64,000 nucleotides of DNA, taken from assembly GCF_932526225.1 (NCBI RefSeq), contig NC_064043.1, forward strand, positions 7,865,501 to 7,929,500, in the 5' to 3' direction. Shown one piece after another: positions 1 to 11,511 of this stretch (its first letter is position 1; every line of letters starts with the position of its first letter). Source of the stretch: Nematostella vectensis (lineage: Eukaryota > Cnidaria > Anthozoa > Actiniaria > Edwardsiidae). A program made the position numbers and the translations under genes. Below the pieces are notes generated by a model. The model was given only the letters and a program-made list of their open reading frames with translations. It had not been told where the DNA came from and did not search any database.

Positions 1-1723
1 ACGGCAGCCTTAAAAATGACAAGAATCATGCAGGTTTTCCAAATAAGGAATATATTAGTTTCCTTATATGGAAATGACCGCGTCTGGGAAAACGGCAAGT
101 TTTGGCTAAATTTTCTTGATATGGAAATCTTAAGAGAAAAAGCCGATATCGCAAAGCCGTATTGTAGAAAAAGTGTCGCTGCTATAAATAATTTTACGAG
201 CAGTTTATTTGGATTCATTTTTTCGATTTCATCCGAATGATGTATGTACACCCAGGCCCGTACCCATGAATTTTTCTTGGGGGGAGAGGGGGAGGGAGGG
301 AGTTCTCTGATAAAAATCAGATCACATCCGAAAGAACAAAACGGGTTTTTTGTTATGCCTTTGCAGTATCTCCACTGTGCGTTTATTGTCGGATTTGGCT
401 ACATACCAGAGCGATCTAGCTTATGATTTTTAGTTTTGTTTACAAATAGCACGTCTATTGAGAACCAAAAGTTCTCAATAGACTTTCGGTCGTTGTGGGA
501 GGGTGAGCCCCCCCCCCCCCCCCCCCCCCCCCCCCCCTTGGGCACAAAATTCGACGTGCAGTGGGTTTCGCATCATCTTCAAAGGGGCGTAAAAGCAGCA
601 CGACCACTTCACATGAATTGTATAAGGCTTTGAATAACAGCTGATGGCAGTCCAGGTTCCAGAAAGGCGGAGAGTAAGTGAGCGGCCAACCACAGATCCG
701 CGGATAAAAGCAAAAACATCACTCGTACTAATAACAGCAGACCAAAGCGTTAATCTTATGATTCAAGCATTGTCAAATTTTCCAGTCTTTAGGGCTACAG
801 CGGTTTAATGGAGCATTATTTTGCTGACCACCTTTCGCTTGGTTGGTGTGATGGGCCGTGCATCGAGTTATATATTCTTCTCTTGTTTTTTTTTTAAATG
901 ACATAGCTCTCAATCGCGTGGAACATTTGTTTTACATACCGGCTTTTAATTGATACAAGTACAACCTTTCTCGTGTCTTTGGATAAGTGCAAAATCAGAT
1001 AAGGTTTCCTTTATATTTAATACTCATCACGCGACAGCTGAAGCGCGAGCTCTCTTTTCTGACAAGACTTTTCTAGTGTCGGATCTTTAGATGGCATGCA
1101 TTAATATCTTTCCAAAGCAAAAGAACCTCTTGCGCCTGAGGGAAAATAAGTATTTAAAACAAATTTAAACCATGGCGTGAAAGAACCTTGCACTTGCTGA
1201 TAGACCAAGGGGGAACGTTGCGGGGGCAACTTTATAGAGTATTTTGAGAGAGAAAAACACATCGAAGAAAGATAATAGTCATTCCAGCTGAAAACTAATA
1301 ATTGATATTAAATCAGAAGAAGTATTATCCAGCTGACTAATTGACGTGAATAAAACTGTTAAAAATAGATGCATAACCTAACAAATCCCTGTTTCAACAT
1401 GTCTAAAATTACACATTTGGAGGAAAACTCTCCAGCCGCTCTTTATACAAATAAAATCATAACAAAGAACGAATGTAGCTAGCAATAGAAGTTGCTTGGT
1501 TCTATTTATGAGCTTTATCTGTTGGTGGTTCCCCTTAAGTGCATTTTGTATTCGCGGTTTGCTCGTCATCAGCTCCAAATATGAATTCTCCTTACTGTAA
1601 ATTATATGATTGTCACATAGAAGGTACAGGGAGTTTAATATGTGAACGGTTCGTTCCCAAAATATCAGATAAAATTCCAAACACTTAGTATGAAGAATTT
1701 TCGTGTGATCTCGAAGTGTGAAC
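1..1723. other. Non-coding start of window
   Basis: I see no supportable gene here. The short open frames carry no recognisable domain. A poly(C) tract of about 28 bases lies near 510-537. The stretch near 243-290 resembles one end of the palindromic repeat seen complete at 28917-29097. The stretch near 70-125 resembles 21353-21410, so both look like pieces of dispersed repeats. The promoter of the gene starting at 1724 should lie at the right end, but no clear core element was recognised. Confidence 0.6.
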
Positions 1724-4700
1724 ATGTATGGAGTACGATGCCCTTGTTTGCTCGCCCTCGTATCAGTGCTAACACCAAGCCTCTCCCTCACAGGCAAGTC
1801 TATCTATGACGGGTGGAGTCAGTGGTCTTTCTGGAACCTCTGTTCAAGCTCCTGTGGCCAGGGACGAAGATATAGGTACAGGTTTTGCCTGAGTTTGACC
1901 GCCTCTGGAGATCAGAAGAAAGACTGCGTTGGGAAATCTGTCATGTGGGAGCCCTGTGCACTCAGACCCTGCCCCGGTAAGGCCCTATATTTATTTTATT
2001 ATGATATTGTCAATCTAAGGTTCAAATGGGTTAGATCATTGAGCGAATAAAAAAAGAAGAAAGTTTGGGCTCTGCGGTGAATTATTCTCTTTGAGGGATA
2101 AAAATTTACGTCAAGTAGCAAATTAGCTACTTATTTTTATTATTTTTATTAGTATATTATTATTATTATCATGATCTTTTTTTGTTATTATCATAAAACA
2201 TACAATTTGTGTGTGAGAGGGGAGTGCGATGGTTGATCTATGTCAGGGTTTTAGGTTGTATACCTTTTTTTTAAATCTGATAAGTAATTATATGGTTGTG
2301 GGTCCAATCTCTCTTTCCACACATCGACACACGGGCACGTGAGCATCATTGTAGTTATATAACAGGCAGCTAAAAATACACATCGCGAAACGTGGGCGAA
2401 GTGCTTTCGATTACTTTAGCGAAACGGAATGTTGACATAAACTATATCTGCTATAAATGTTCTTATTTAAAAAAAAGTCTAAAATTTCCAGGCTGGAAAC
2501 GCCAGTAAAAGAGCAAAGAAAAGTCCCAAGTGCAGCAGTTTGATTTATATCGTTTTTCATAAACTTTGATGACTAAACTAACTGTACTTTTCTGTTATCA
2601 TTTCTCCTTTTTTTCTTTAAATATCTGCGACGAACTGAAGAAATATCGATATAACCACGTTTTTAAATTGGATATTACTTGGCTTTCCCCATCGCGTGAT
2701 TGATTCCCTAGTAGATAAAGTCGGTTTTCTGTTACAGTAATGCGTAAGAAATATCGATGCGAGCCGAGCCATGTACGCGACCAAAACAAACAGTGCAATA
2801 TTTACTCAAACGCCACGTCGTCTAGGGCAGAGCCAATAAAAGCCCAGCCGATTTCTGATATTTTATTCGACTGATTTCTGCACAAAAATAGCGATAACGT
2901 CGTGTTTACTTATCGCGATTCACCTCTCCTTTCAAAACCATAAACATAGTCTGGTGTAATGATAATGAGCCAAACTTTGATGGTCGTAATGGTTTTTTGA
3001 AATAGCATGTTTTGGTATCTCAAGATCGAACGATAGCAAGCGTCTAGAAATAAGGAAAAATGTTCTTCCTTATCTCTCCTTTTCTCCCCTTATTTCCATT
3101 TTTTATTTCAATCTTCATTAATTTTTAATGCTTGATGTCGTGTGCGCATGCGTGATTTCTTCGTTCGCACGTGTTAAGACACCAGTCACGTGTACAATCA
3201 CTTTGGCGCACGTTCTTTATGAGAGGCATGTGAAGCTTGCACGTCCAATGCCAGTTTGTCTTAGAATAGTCACTTGACCTCTTCGCCAGAGAGGAGAGGA
3301 GAAGAGGGGGCATGACTATATTTAGTACATCTCACTTTAAAGCGTTTTATCTTGCTTGAAACGTACGCTTGACCTTGGCACGTTTGTTGAATCTCAAATG
3401 ATTGACGATCCTAGGAAAAAAAATTGTTTGGTAGCCTAAAATATCGAATAGCACACCCTCGTTTCAAAGATGCCATCTGAACAAGTTTTCATTTGTAACG
3501 CTTTAGTTTTGGCTATGAATCTCAATTTACGGAAGATGAAAAAAATGCTAACGAGCTACAACAAATATTTGTCGAGGCGGATTTCTCTCGTTTCTCGGTC
3601 AAAATACTTACCTTGTAACAGGCGGTGATCCAGACCTATTTACACATGTTTACGTAAAAATGTCAAAATTAATAACGTATGGGCTGCATGTATTCATTCC
3701 GTTAATAGGCCATTCAGCATGCCCGCGCACTCACCATGGGAACGTACCTTATCTACCGGCGTGCACCGCGCGCTTCGTTTGATGTAAAATTAAAAAAAAG
3801 CGCGCGCTGCATTCTGGTAGTTGAGGTAGGTTTCTATGGTTATGCGCGCGCAAGCTTTTTTTCGTTCAGAATTTTTCCTGACCCGCGCCGTTTTTTAACC
3901 GTTTATCACCCTGTTAGCAACGTCGTGAATCCCCGGCAATAAGGGCAACAACTGTCCTGAGTAATGCGGTTTTCTTTATTAAGGAGTTTAGATTCGAGAT
4001 TCTTGTGTGTCGCAGAAAGATCCATGTAAATGAGATGCCATTTTAGCAACGCACTAAATCTACTTAAACCCCTTATTAATTTAGGGCAGTAGCAGAGGGG
4101 TGTGGTCGCGTTTCCCTCAATATGTTTAGAAATTATAAGGAATCAGCAGGGGCGTGGCAGTGTCTCCTAATATTCCCTTATGTTTCTGTGCCCCCCCCTA
4201 ATATTTCAAGGCCTGCTACATATTGACCAAAAAAAGGCTCCATTAAATTGCTAACGTTAAAAATAACCTATGGATAATAATTGTTAAAAAAAAAAGACAT
4301 TTAGATATTTTTTAAGAGTCCGGTTCGGGAGGCTGGAGGGTCTGCACTGTATTTTTCCGATTTAACTAAATGTGATCAACTTTGTTCCATTTCAGAGACT
4401 CGCAACAGATGTGCATGTGGCTGTCGCCTGACGGAGCAAGAGGGAATGATCACGTCATCTCCTCAGCTCTTTAAAAAACCAAACCGATCACAGTGCACAT
4501 GGGTAATCAACATTCAGGGCGGGAAAAAAGTCAAGCTCTGGTTTGACGCACTCAAGCTCGATGGCGACTACATCTTCGTTCGCGACGGAAACGACTCGAG
4601 CGCCGATCTATTGGCGAAGATTAAACGAGACGACTACGACAAACCGATCATCTCGAGCGGTAACAGCATGTACTTGTACTATTACCACGTTGGGAAGTGG

Positions 4701-4790
4701 ATTAACGGAACCAGACGGGGATTCACAGCGTCCTACACTGCTGAAGGTAACGATGATTGGTGTGAGGGCGATACTAGTTGACAATGTTGG

Positions 4791-4822
<32 letters not shown>

Positions 4823-6128
4823 GCGATGGCGATGGCGGTGGCGATGGCGATGGCGATGGCGATGGCGATGGCGATGGCGATGGCGATGGCGATGGCGATG
4901 GCGATGGCGATGGCGATGGTGGTGTTGGTGGTGGTGGTGGTGGTGGTAGTTGTAATGACAAAGGGTAAGAAAAGATCTTAAAGAATGAGAACAACCACGC
5001 CTTTGTTATTGTTTATCATTGAAAATACAACGGTTTATTCGCAAGGAAAATTCATAATAACAATCTATGAATGAAATCTGATACGTTATTGACGCTATTG
5101 ATGGAAAATATCTTGGTTACTTGCTTAAATCGAAATGGATGCTTTGTGTGGCTCCACATTGAGCGGCAGCATGAATTGGCGGCGTGATTGGCCTTTTTTA
5201 ACAGTAAAACTCAGTGCTATTTTCACGGCGTTCTTGGCTGGTTTTACGAAGCGCTGGGGCAGCGTGTGCGCAGCTTGCTGGTTGGATTGTGACACGCGGG
5301 ATACCTACGCGTTAACGCACAAACTAAGTCACACGTAGTTTCGCCACATTTATATAGCTATAAAGGTCCTCAAACGTCATCAATCAAGTATCAAATTTAT
5401 TTGTGGATTGTTACTTTTCCTAAATAAGGTTGATCACTATTTTTGATAAATTGTGCTCTGATTCAGTAGGACCTCCCGCTGTGAGTCTGGGTACAATCAC
5501 ACGCACTCTTGGAAGCGCTGAGATCTCCTTCCTCGCCATCTTTATAGTCGGTGTCCTTGTCATGGGAGGCCTGTTGTTAACCGTCTTCATGAAACTGCGC
5601 CGCCAGCATGTCTTTCCTCCGTCCAGCGGTAGCTCAACGACTTCGGAATCCACCATACGTTCCACAGGCCCCCCGTCACCCCTAGAAGACGAAGCATCGA
5701 GCAACGAACCCCTTAAGGGTGGCGATAGAAACGCGCGCAAAAAGCCTGCGAAATCCAACCAAGACCGGAAGCGACGTCATAAAGAAAGACGAACGCAGAT
5801 GAACGAAAGGCTGTGTTGCGAGAGTACTCCGTTACCGCGTTGTACGTGCGCACAGACGGAATTAGAATCCGGGTCGAACTCACTGAGTGACGGGTCCCCG
5901 CAAAGACGGAATAGCGGGGTTTACAGAACGCTGGAGAGAACGGTCGAGGAGTGTGAGTGCCCGCAATGCGTGAGACAACAGCAGGACTACTACCTCCACG
6001 AACATTTTGGCTCGCCCGAGAAAAAATACTACGGAGACTGGATGCATAATGAGTCTTTCCAGGAACCCATACTAGTGGAAATGCCGAGACCTGGAAACTA
6101 CAGAAGGTCGTTTCCGCAGTATGTATAG
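1724..6128 (+). CDS. TSP1-CUB single-pass membrane protein
   Basis: Three exons, 1724-1976, 4396-4746 and 5467-6128, all joined in phase 1, give 421 residues. Residues 1-24 form a signal peptide, which is why the ATG at 1724 is chosen. Residues 30-84 are a thrombospondin type-1 repeat: W31, W34 and W37, the C-S-S-S-C-G-Q-G core, and cysteines 40, 44, 55, 68, 78 and 83. Exon 2 encodes a CUB domain of about 110 residues (C94, C117, ending R-G-F-T-A-S-Y). Exon 3 gives a membrane helix at about 221-243, then a 178-residue basic, Ser/Pro-rich cytoplasmic tail with two cysteine clusters (C-C and C-E-C-P-Q-C). TSP1 and CUB are extracellular binding modules, so a receptor or adhesion role is inferred; the ligand is unknown. 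I do not recognise an orthologue with exactly this layout. The domains are secure; the function is not. Confidence 0.85.
4086..4213. mobile_element. Palindromic MITE, family 1 copy
   Basis: This copy lies in intron 1 of the TSP1-CUB gene. It shares with 16205-16325, 31528-31697, 42501-42635 and 51038-51187 a left end like GTAGCAGGGG, an internal 'aggggcgtggc' block, an AT-rich 'aatatt' block and a right end like CCTGCTAC. It encodes no protein. Confidence 0.6.
4786..4956. repeat. GAT / GGCGAT microsatellite
   Basis: A run of GAT triplets passes into GGCGAT hexamers and then GGT triplets. It begins about 40 bases after the exon 2 donor of the TSP1-CUB gene. The open frames across it, on both strands, are a by-product of a period divisible by three and are not genes. 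Confidence 0.95.
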
Positions 6129-7429
6129 TTTACTCCCTGAGTAAACCTAGGCACCCTGGGTTACTGAGCCTCGGATTCATGCCCGAAGTGGCGCATGGGA
6201 TTCCCTCGCACTGTGCTGAATTCAAGGCTTGGTTTCCCAGGCTTTAAATTTTTTTACGAGAAGTAAATGTTGTAGATTTTAAGAGACAGTCGCGCGATTT
6301 TGTGATGTTAGGTGGCAACAGGACGTAATGCGACGACACGTGAGTTTCCATTCGCGTGGTATTTGTCTTAATCCTTTCTCTCCAAATCTGACCAGCTCCT
6401 AAATTCAGCTTTTTTCAAGAGTCTGTATAATGATCATTCTTTGAACCATCCAAATCTTTATCTGAATTTTCAACCAATGTTCGCATGTTGATGCAGTAAT
6501 GAGAGTAATTGGGGCTGTTTTTGACTTTGGAGTGGAAAGGGTTAAGCGATTTTGTCCCGCAGCGCGGGATGGGAACGTTGCAGAATCTTATAATGGCACC
6601 TTGCTGTTAAATTCCCTGTCAAGCCCACCACAATAAGCAAATACTGTCTCTCTAAACAACACGACAAAGCCAAGTTATCAAAATGGGGCTAAATTATCGG
6701 AACTCAGTGCCCGCGTTTTTGTAAAAAATAATTAAATAGGAACAAAGACAATACGAATAGTTTTCTCACCCGCGACTTGATCCATCATGTGGCGTTAGTA
6801 AAAGAGAAATATAATAATTTATAAGATTTTTTAAACAGAGATTTAAAATTTATATGCAAAATCCACACATCACCGTAATGTTGAAAACCGAGAAAAGGTA
6901 GTTAATCTAGACGTAGGTACGTATAAAGTACTTTAGTTAGATATGAAGATAACATTGTTCAAAAGATATGACGGGCCCTGCTCTGTGAAACGAACTTTTC
7001 GCATCACGTCTTTTTAAACTTGATTGTAAAGCTCGCTTCTGGCTCAGCCTCCCGCCATATTTTTTGGATCGATTCTTTTCGGTGCTCGTATTATGGCTTG
7101 CCATCGTTAAATCACGGACACGTAAACACATAACGGGCACGACACACAACGCATCACACCAACACAACCGGCAAGTCCGGGTGAGGCTCCGAATGGAGGT
7201 AATTTAAAGGCGGGTTATTCCGTAGTATTCAACGTGTTTGTCGCGACAAATAGCTTTATTTATTGAAATCAATTAAACCTGGCGCCATTCCGGCCAGATG
7301 GAATTTCTTTAATATAAGATTTAGAACTGTACATAGAACGGATATAAATTTTTTAGAATGAAATAGTCGTGTGTTTGTCTGCGTGCATTGGCAAATCGCT
7401 AACCATCTTTCTATATCCCAGCCCTGAGC
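6129..7429. other. Intergenic, 3' flank of the TSP1-CUB gene
   Basis: It holds the 3' UTR of the preceding gene at its left end. I see no further coding region, RNA gene or clear repeat. Confidence 0.5.
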
Positions 7430-7684
7430 TTAAAGCCGCATTGTCACCAGGTTATTTCCGGTCGATAACGTAACAATCTACGATGAGTTTTAACGGAAAA
7501 CGCGAAAAATATTTTAAAATATTGAAAGCAGTAAGTCTATTGGAAGTTTCTTTGAGGACGTGATTGATAATTTAGAGCGGATGGCCTGTTAAATATTTCG
7601 GATTCTAATAGATTCTTTTGTCTTTTTAACGGTCAAGGTTTCCGTCGGACCTCCGGAAGTAAACTGGTGACAATGCGGCTTTAA
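7430..7684. mobile_element. MITE with 32-bp terminal inverted repeats (family 4)
   Basis: The left end (about 7430-7461) and the right end (about 7653-7684) are near-perfect inverted repeats beginning TTAAAGCCGCATTGTC, with about 190 bases between them and no coding capacity. A second, left-truncated copy lies at 42370-42660. Terminal TTAA could be a piggyBac-like target duplication; this is inference. Confidence 0.75.
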
Positions 7685-7871
7685 ACTTTGTGCCTTCAAG
7701 TCTTGCTCTCCACCCCCGAGGCGCGTACAGAGGGGGGTGCTCGCCCCTTGGCGGCGTGGGTCATCTCTTATGAAGGAATCTTAAAATACTATGCATTTTC
7801 TATATGATACCTATGACTGCGACCCCCCCCCCCCCCCCCCCACCTCGGCCAATCCTAGGAATGCGCCTGAC

Positions 7872-8081
7872 CCCTCCCATCAACCCTCTCCCTTTTCCAT
7901 TTAACTCTCCCCTGTACCTATCCCAAATGCCCAACTCTCATCTTTGATTACATGGTGTCAACTACCTCTCTCCATCCCCTTCCATCAACCCTCTCCCTTT
8001 TCCATTTTACTCTCCCCTGTACCTATCCCAAATGCCCAACTCTCATCTTTGATTACATGGTGTCAACTACCTCTCTCCATC
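7872..8081. repeat. 105-bp direct duplication
   Basis: Two nearly identical copies of a pyrimidine-rich 105-bp unit start near 7872 and 7977, with a short third start near 8079. The open frames here come from the duplicated C/T-rich sequence. A poly(C) tract precedes the array at about 7826-7842. Confidence 0.85.
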
Positions 8082-9138
8082 CCCTTATACCATCCCTTCC
8101 TTGTCATCTCAATTCTGTCCTATCTCAACACCCAGCGTTCATACATTGAGCCCCCTCTTGGTACCTCCTCCCGCCAGCCCCTGCTCCTATCCGCACTCTA
8201 TTCCATCTCAACTCCAATCGCTATTGCCATCCCCTTTCTTCACCACTATACTCAACTGTAATTTCTACTAACTCTACTCTAACTTCTAATAACTACATTA
8301 ACCCCGCTCTAAAAACTAAACCAACTCCGAGCACTTTATGCTATCAACTTACTCTGGTAAATTCGCTACCCCGATCTGTCTCGAAGAAGTTTGAGCATTG
8401 AAGAGGAGGGGGGGGGGGGGGGAGAGGGTGATTTTGTAAATATTTTCCCGACTAGTAAGGAGGGCCAAAGAATAATGGCTTTCTATCGTGCGTACCGACT
8501 GGACTAATTGAAAAAAAATTCGTAATCTGCACCCTAGCCAAAAAAAAAAACCACATCCTAAAGGAGAAAAGTTTGCGTGTGCGTTTACGGAATGTCCAGC
8601 TTACATTGAAAACGGAAACGAAACTGCGCATTTCGTATAATTTGTTGTAAGCCCACAGACAAAACTATCACACAGATCCGTGGGGTTTCTTTACAATGTA
8701 CGTTCATGTGTTGGACTACCGACTCTATAAAAACACGATCGGAATTCTTTGGTTACTGAAAGGGGCAGCGTCATGGTACTGCGCATGTCTGTCCAGTGTT
8801 GGTTGTAGGCTTTAATTGTCTACAAACAGTTGAACTTTAAGCTGTCAATACATTGTTAATGCAATATTTTATTGAAAACTTTATTGACTGTTTATTGACA
8901 CTTTGTTGTAACATCCTTTGAATTTAAGTCTCTCACATGTACCAAAGGATCATAAGACAATATTGGAATTTGACTGAAATTCTTTGTGTCCTAGCCGGAG
9001 AGTTACCGTATTTCGTGAATGAGCGCCTTCCTCGAATAAGCGCCTCCCCCCAATAAGCGCCCCCTTTGAACCAAAACTTTGAATAACGCCCTCCCAAGGT
9101 TTTGTGTAATCGAGTAAAATCACGGGAACTGGGGAAAT

Positions 9139-9666
9139 AGGATACTTTGTCAGCAATTTCTTAAAAAAATGCATCCCCAATTTGTGTTGAATATTGAACT
9201 ATTTCACATGAAACTGAACAGATAGTGAGTACGGGAGCCAATCAAATTGCGAGATTCGTGATAGTATGTGAGTGGATCTATACTAATAAGAATTATACAA
9301 CGACCGATGAGTCGTATTAAACTTAAACAGGTTTGTATATAATACTGAAATATTCGCACGGCCCTAAACCCGAAAGCGCGGCGAACGATTCACAACCCCT
9401 TCGCCCCCGTCCCACCAGTGACCTTGTGCAATCCGACCTGGCAGGTATTTTTACCCTACCTGGCGGGGATTTTACCCGACCTGGCGGGGATTTTTACCCG
9501 ACCTGGGGGGGATTTTTACCCGACCTGGTGGGGATTTTTACCCGACCTGGTGGGGATTTTTGCCCGACCTGGCGGGGATTTTTACCCGACCTGGTGTGGA
9601 TTTTTACCCTACCTGGTGGGGATTTTTACCCTACCTTAGTAGGATACTTTGTCAGCAATTTCTTAA
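9139..9666. repeat. Composite repeat with a 22-bp minisatellite
   Basis: The block is bounded by a direct repeat of about 26 bp at 9139-9164 and 9640-9665. Inside are a segment (9221-9311) matching 16799-16890, a junction at 9320-9332 resembling the 3' end of M28 exon 4 with its donor, a leader of about 85 bp matching 17133-17215, and about ten copies of a 22-bp unit built on 'acctggcggggatttttac'. It is a rearranged copy of the region around M28 exon 4 at 16.8-17.7 kb. The open frames reflect the array. Bases 9165-9222 also match 12620-12690. Confidence 0.8.
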
Positions 9667-9889
9667 TAATATATATATTTAGGCACTGCCTAAAAGCGGA
9701 GCCAACATAAACACCTTTTGTGTTGACTGATCAAAGGTATTATTGGGGGATCTAGGATCCTGCTCTCTACTGAGATTTATTTATTGTACCAACCAAATGG
9801 ATCCAGACCTTATTCAATAATTTAAATTATGCAGTTAACAAACACAATTCCTGGTGTGGATATGGCTGTCAAAGTTGTCAAGAGTCTAA

Positions 9890-11290
9890 TGGTAATTATT
9901 ATGTCCCATCATAGAAGTTCCATTATGAATATCTTTTTTGTAATCAAAACAATACTCCCACAAGCTTTGCCCTTGTGCAGAAAATGTCATGGATGTAACA
10001 GCATTCCAAAGATTCAAAATAATATATTTAGACTGTTTAGATGCCATACTGAGATTTTTATGTATTGATTTAGTGGCGATTCTCTCCTTCATTGGATCGA
10101 ATATTCAGAAAAATGTCTGGAAATTAAAATCCAAAAATATATCTCCTTTCATGCATTACATATTGGTGCACCCCACTTTACCATATAGTGGCCTTGTTGT
10201 TGATGGCCTACTCCCAAATGAATGCAATGAAGAAAAAACAGATTGAAAATGCTAACTTCTAATTTCAAACCAAACCCTTTCATTGATCTATGTTTGGGGT
10301 AGAGAGGAATCAAAGAATATCAATTGACTAAAAAATAATCGACGGGAGAGGAGATATAAAGTGAATTGACTCAACTTGAAAGGTTTGGTGAAAAAAATAT
10401 AACAGTAATGAAAATAATTTGATTGAGCATTTCTTGACATTTCCCCTTTCCCATTATCTTAACCCTTTCACCACCACAGGCCTCTAAAGAGGCCATGTCT
10501 TTGCTATCCAAGCTATGTGAACAGAATTCTATTATTGAAAAAGAACAAGGTTGTTGCTAGTGTTATAAAGTTTGAGTATCTTGCCCTAAAAAACCATTCC
10601 CCTTAATAAAAGTTCCATTGATGTACATTTGTAAAGCTACATTCTGACAAGCTTTGTTCTTGCGAAGAACAATGGATGAAACAGGATTTCAAAGATGGAA
10701 TATAGTGTCAGACACAATTTTAGATAAGATGCAATGCTGAAGATTTAATGTACCATTTTAAGTGGTGATTTTCCATCCCCATGGGAATTAATATCTACAA
10801 ATATACATCCAGTAATGCATTATATTTTGGTGTTTTGAGAAACCCTGGATCTAACTATTCCAATGAAATAAATCTAAACATTTAAAATAAATGTAATGGG
10901 CAAGAGACTTGGAAAGAAAATCCTAAAAAGAAAATATAAGTGAAAGTAATAAATGAAAATTTATAATTTAAAAATCAAATCTGTTTATTAATTTATTTTT
11001 GGTGTAGAGGGGAAATAGCAAAGAGCATCAATTGCATAAAAATAGTCAACAGGGAGAAGAAAAAGGAAGAAATATGACTCTTCCTTAAATGTTTGAAAAG
11101 AAAATATAATAACAATAATGTGATAATTATATTCAGTACTTTTCTAAAATATCCCATTTCCCATTATCTTTAGGTTGACAGAAAACTGTTTTCTTTACAG
11201 ATTTATTATTTAAAAAGCAAAAGTTTGTTTCTAGTTTTATATTATATAAGTATCTTGTTCTAAAAAAACCTATGAGTGTGTACTGCTGAA
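9890..11290. repeat. Diverged tandem duplication, unit about 700 bp
   Basis: Segments such as 9959-10011 and 10648-10695, and 10442-10460 and 11153-11171, align in the same order at an offset of about 690-710 bp. Two old, AT-rich copies of one unit therefore lie in tandem. There is no coding potential, and small open frames are not shared between the copies. Confidence 0.6.
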
Positions 11291-11302
11291 TCACATAGTA
11301 AT

Positions 11303-11511
11303 GAACTAGTCATTTGCGCCCCCTCCCTTATGGTTCCGCAGAAGTCAGGGGTTAATGTGGGGTTTTAGACCACTTTTTAACCAGAATATGTCAAGAGGGG
11401 TGGTGGTATTGACTGTTTTTGACTCTTAACTTGGAAACAGGCTTTTATTAAAGTTTAATCCCCCACCCTTCCCTGGGACCATGGGTGTGGGGGTATCAAA
11501 TGACTAGTGAA
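11303..11511. mobile_element. Small foldback element
   Basis: The left end near 11303 (actagtcatttg, then a C-rich block) is inverted at the right end near 11511 (a G-rich block, then caaatgactagt). At about 210 bp and without coding capacity it is MITE-like. No other copy was found in the window. Confidence 0.6.

Noticed and set aside
4543-4994. Asp/Gly- and Ser/Pro-rich open frames over the CUB exon
   Set aside because: They are other-frame readings of the CUB exon and the GAT/GGCGAT repeat.
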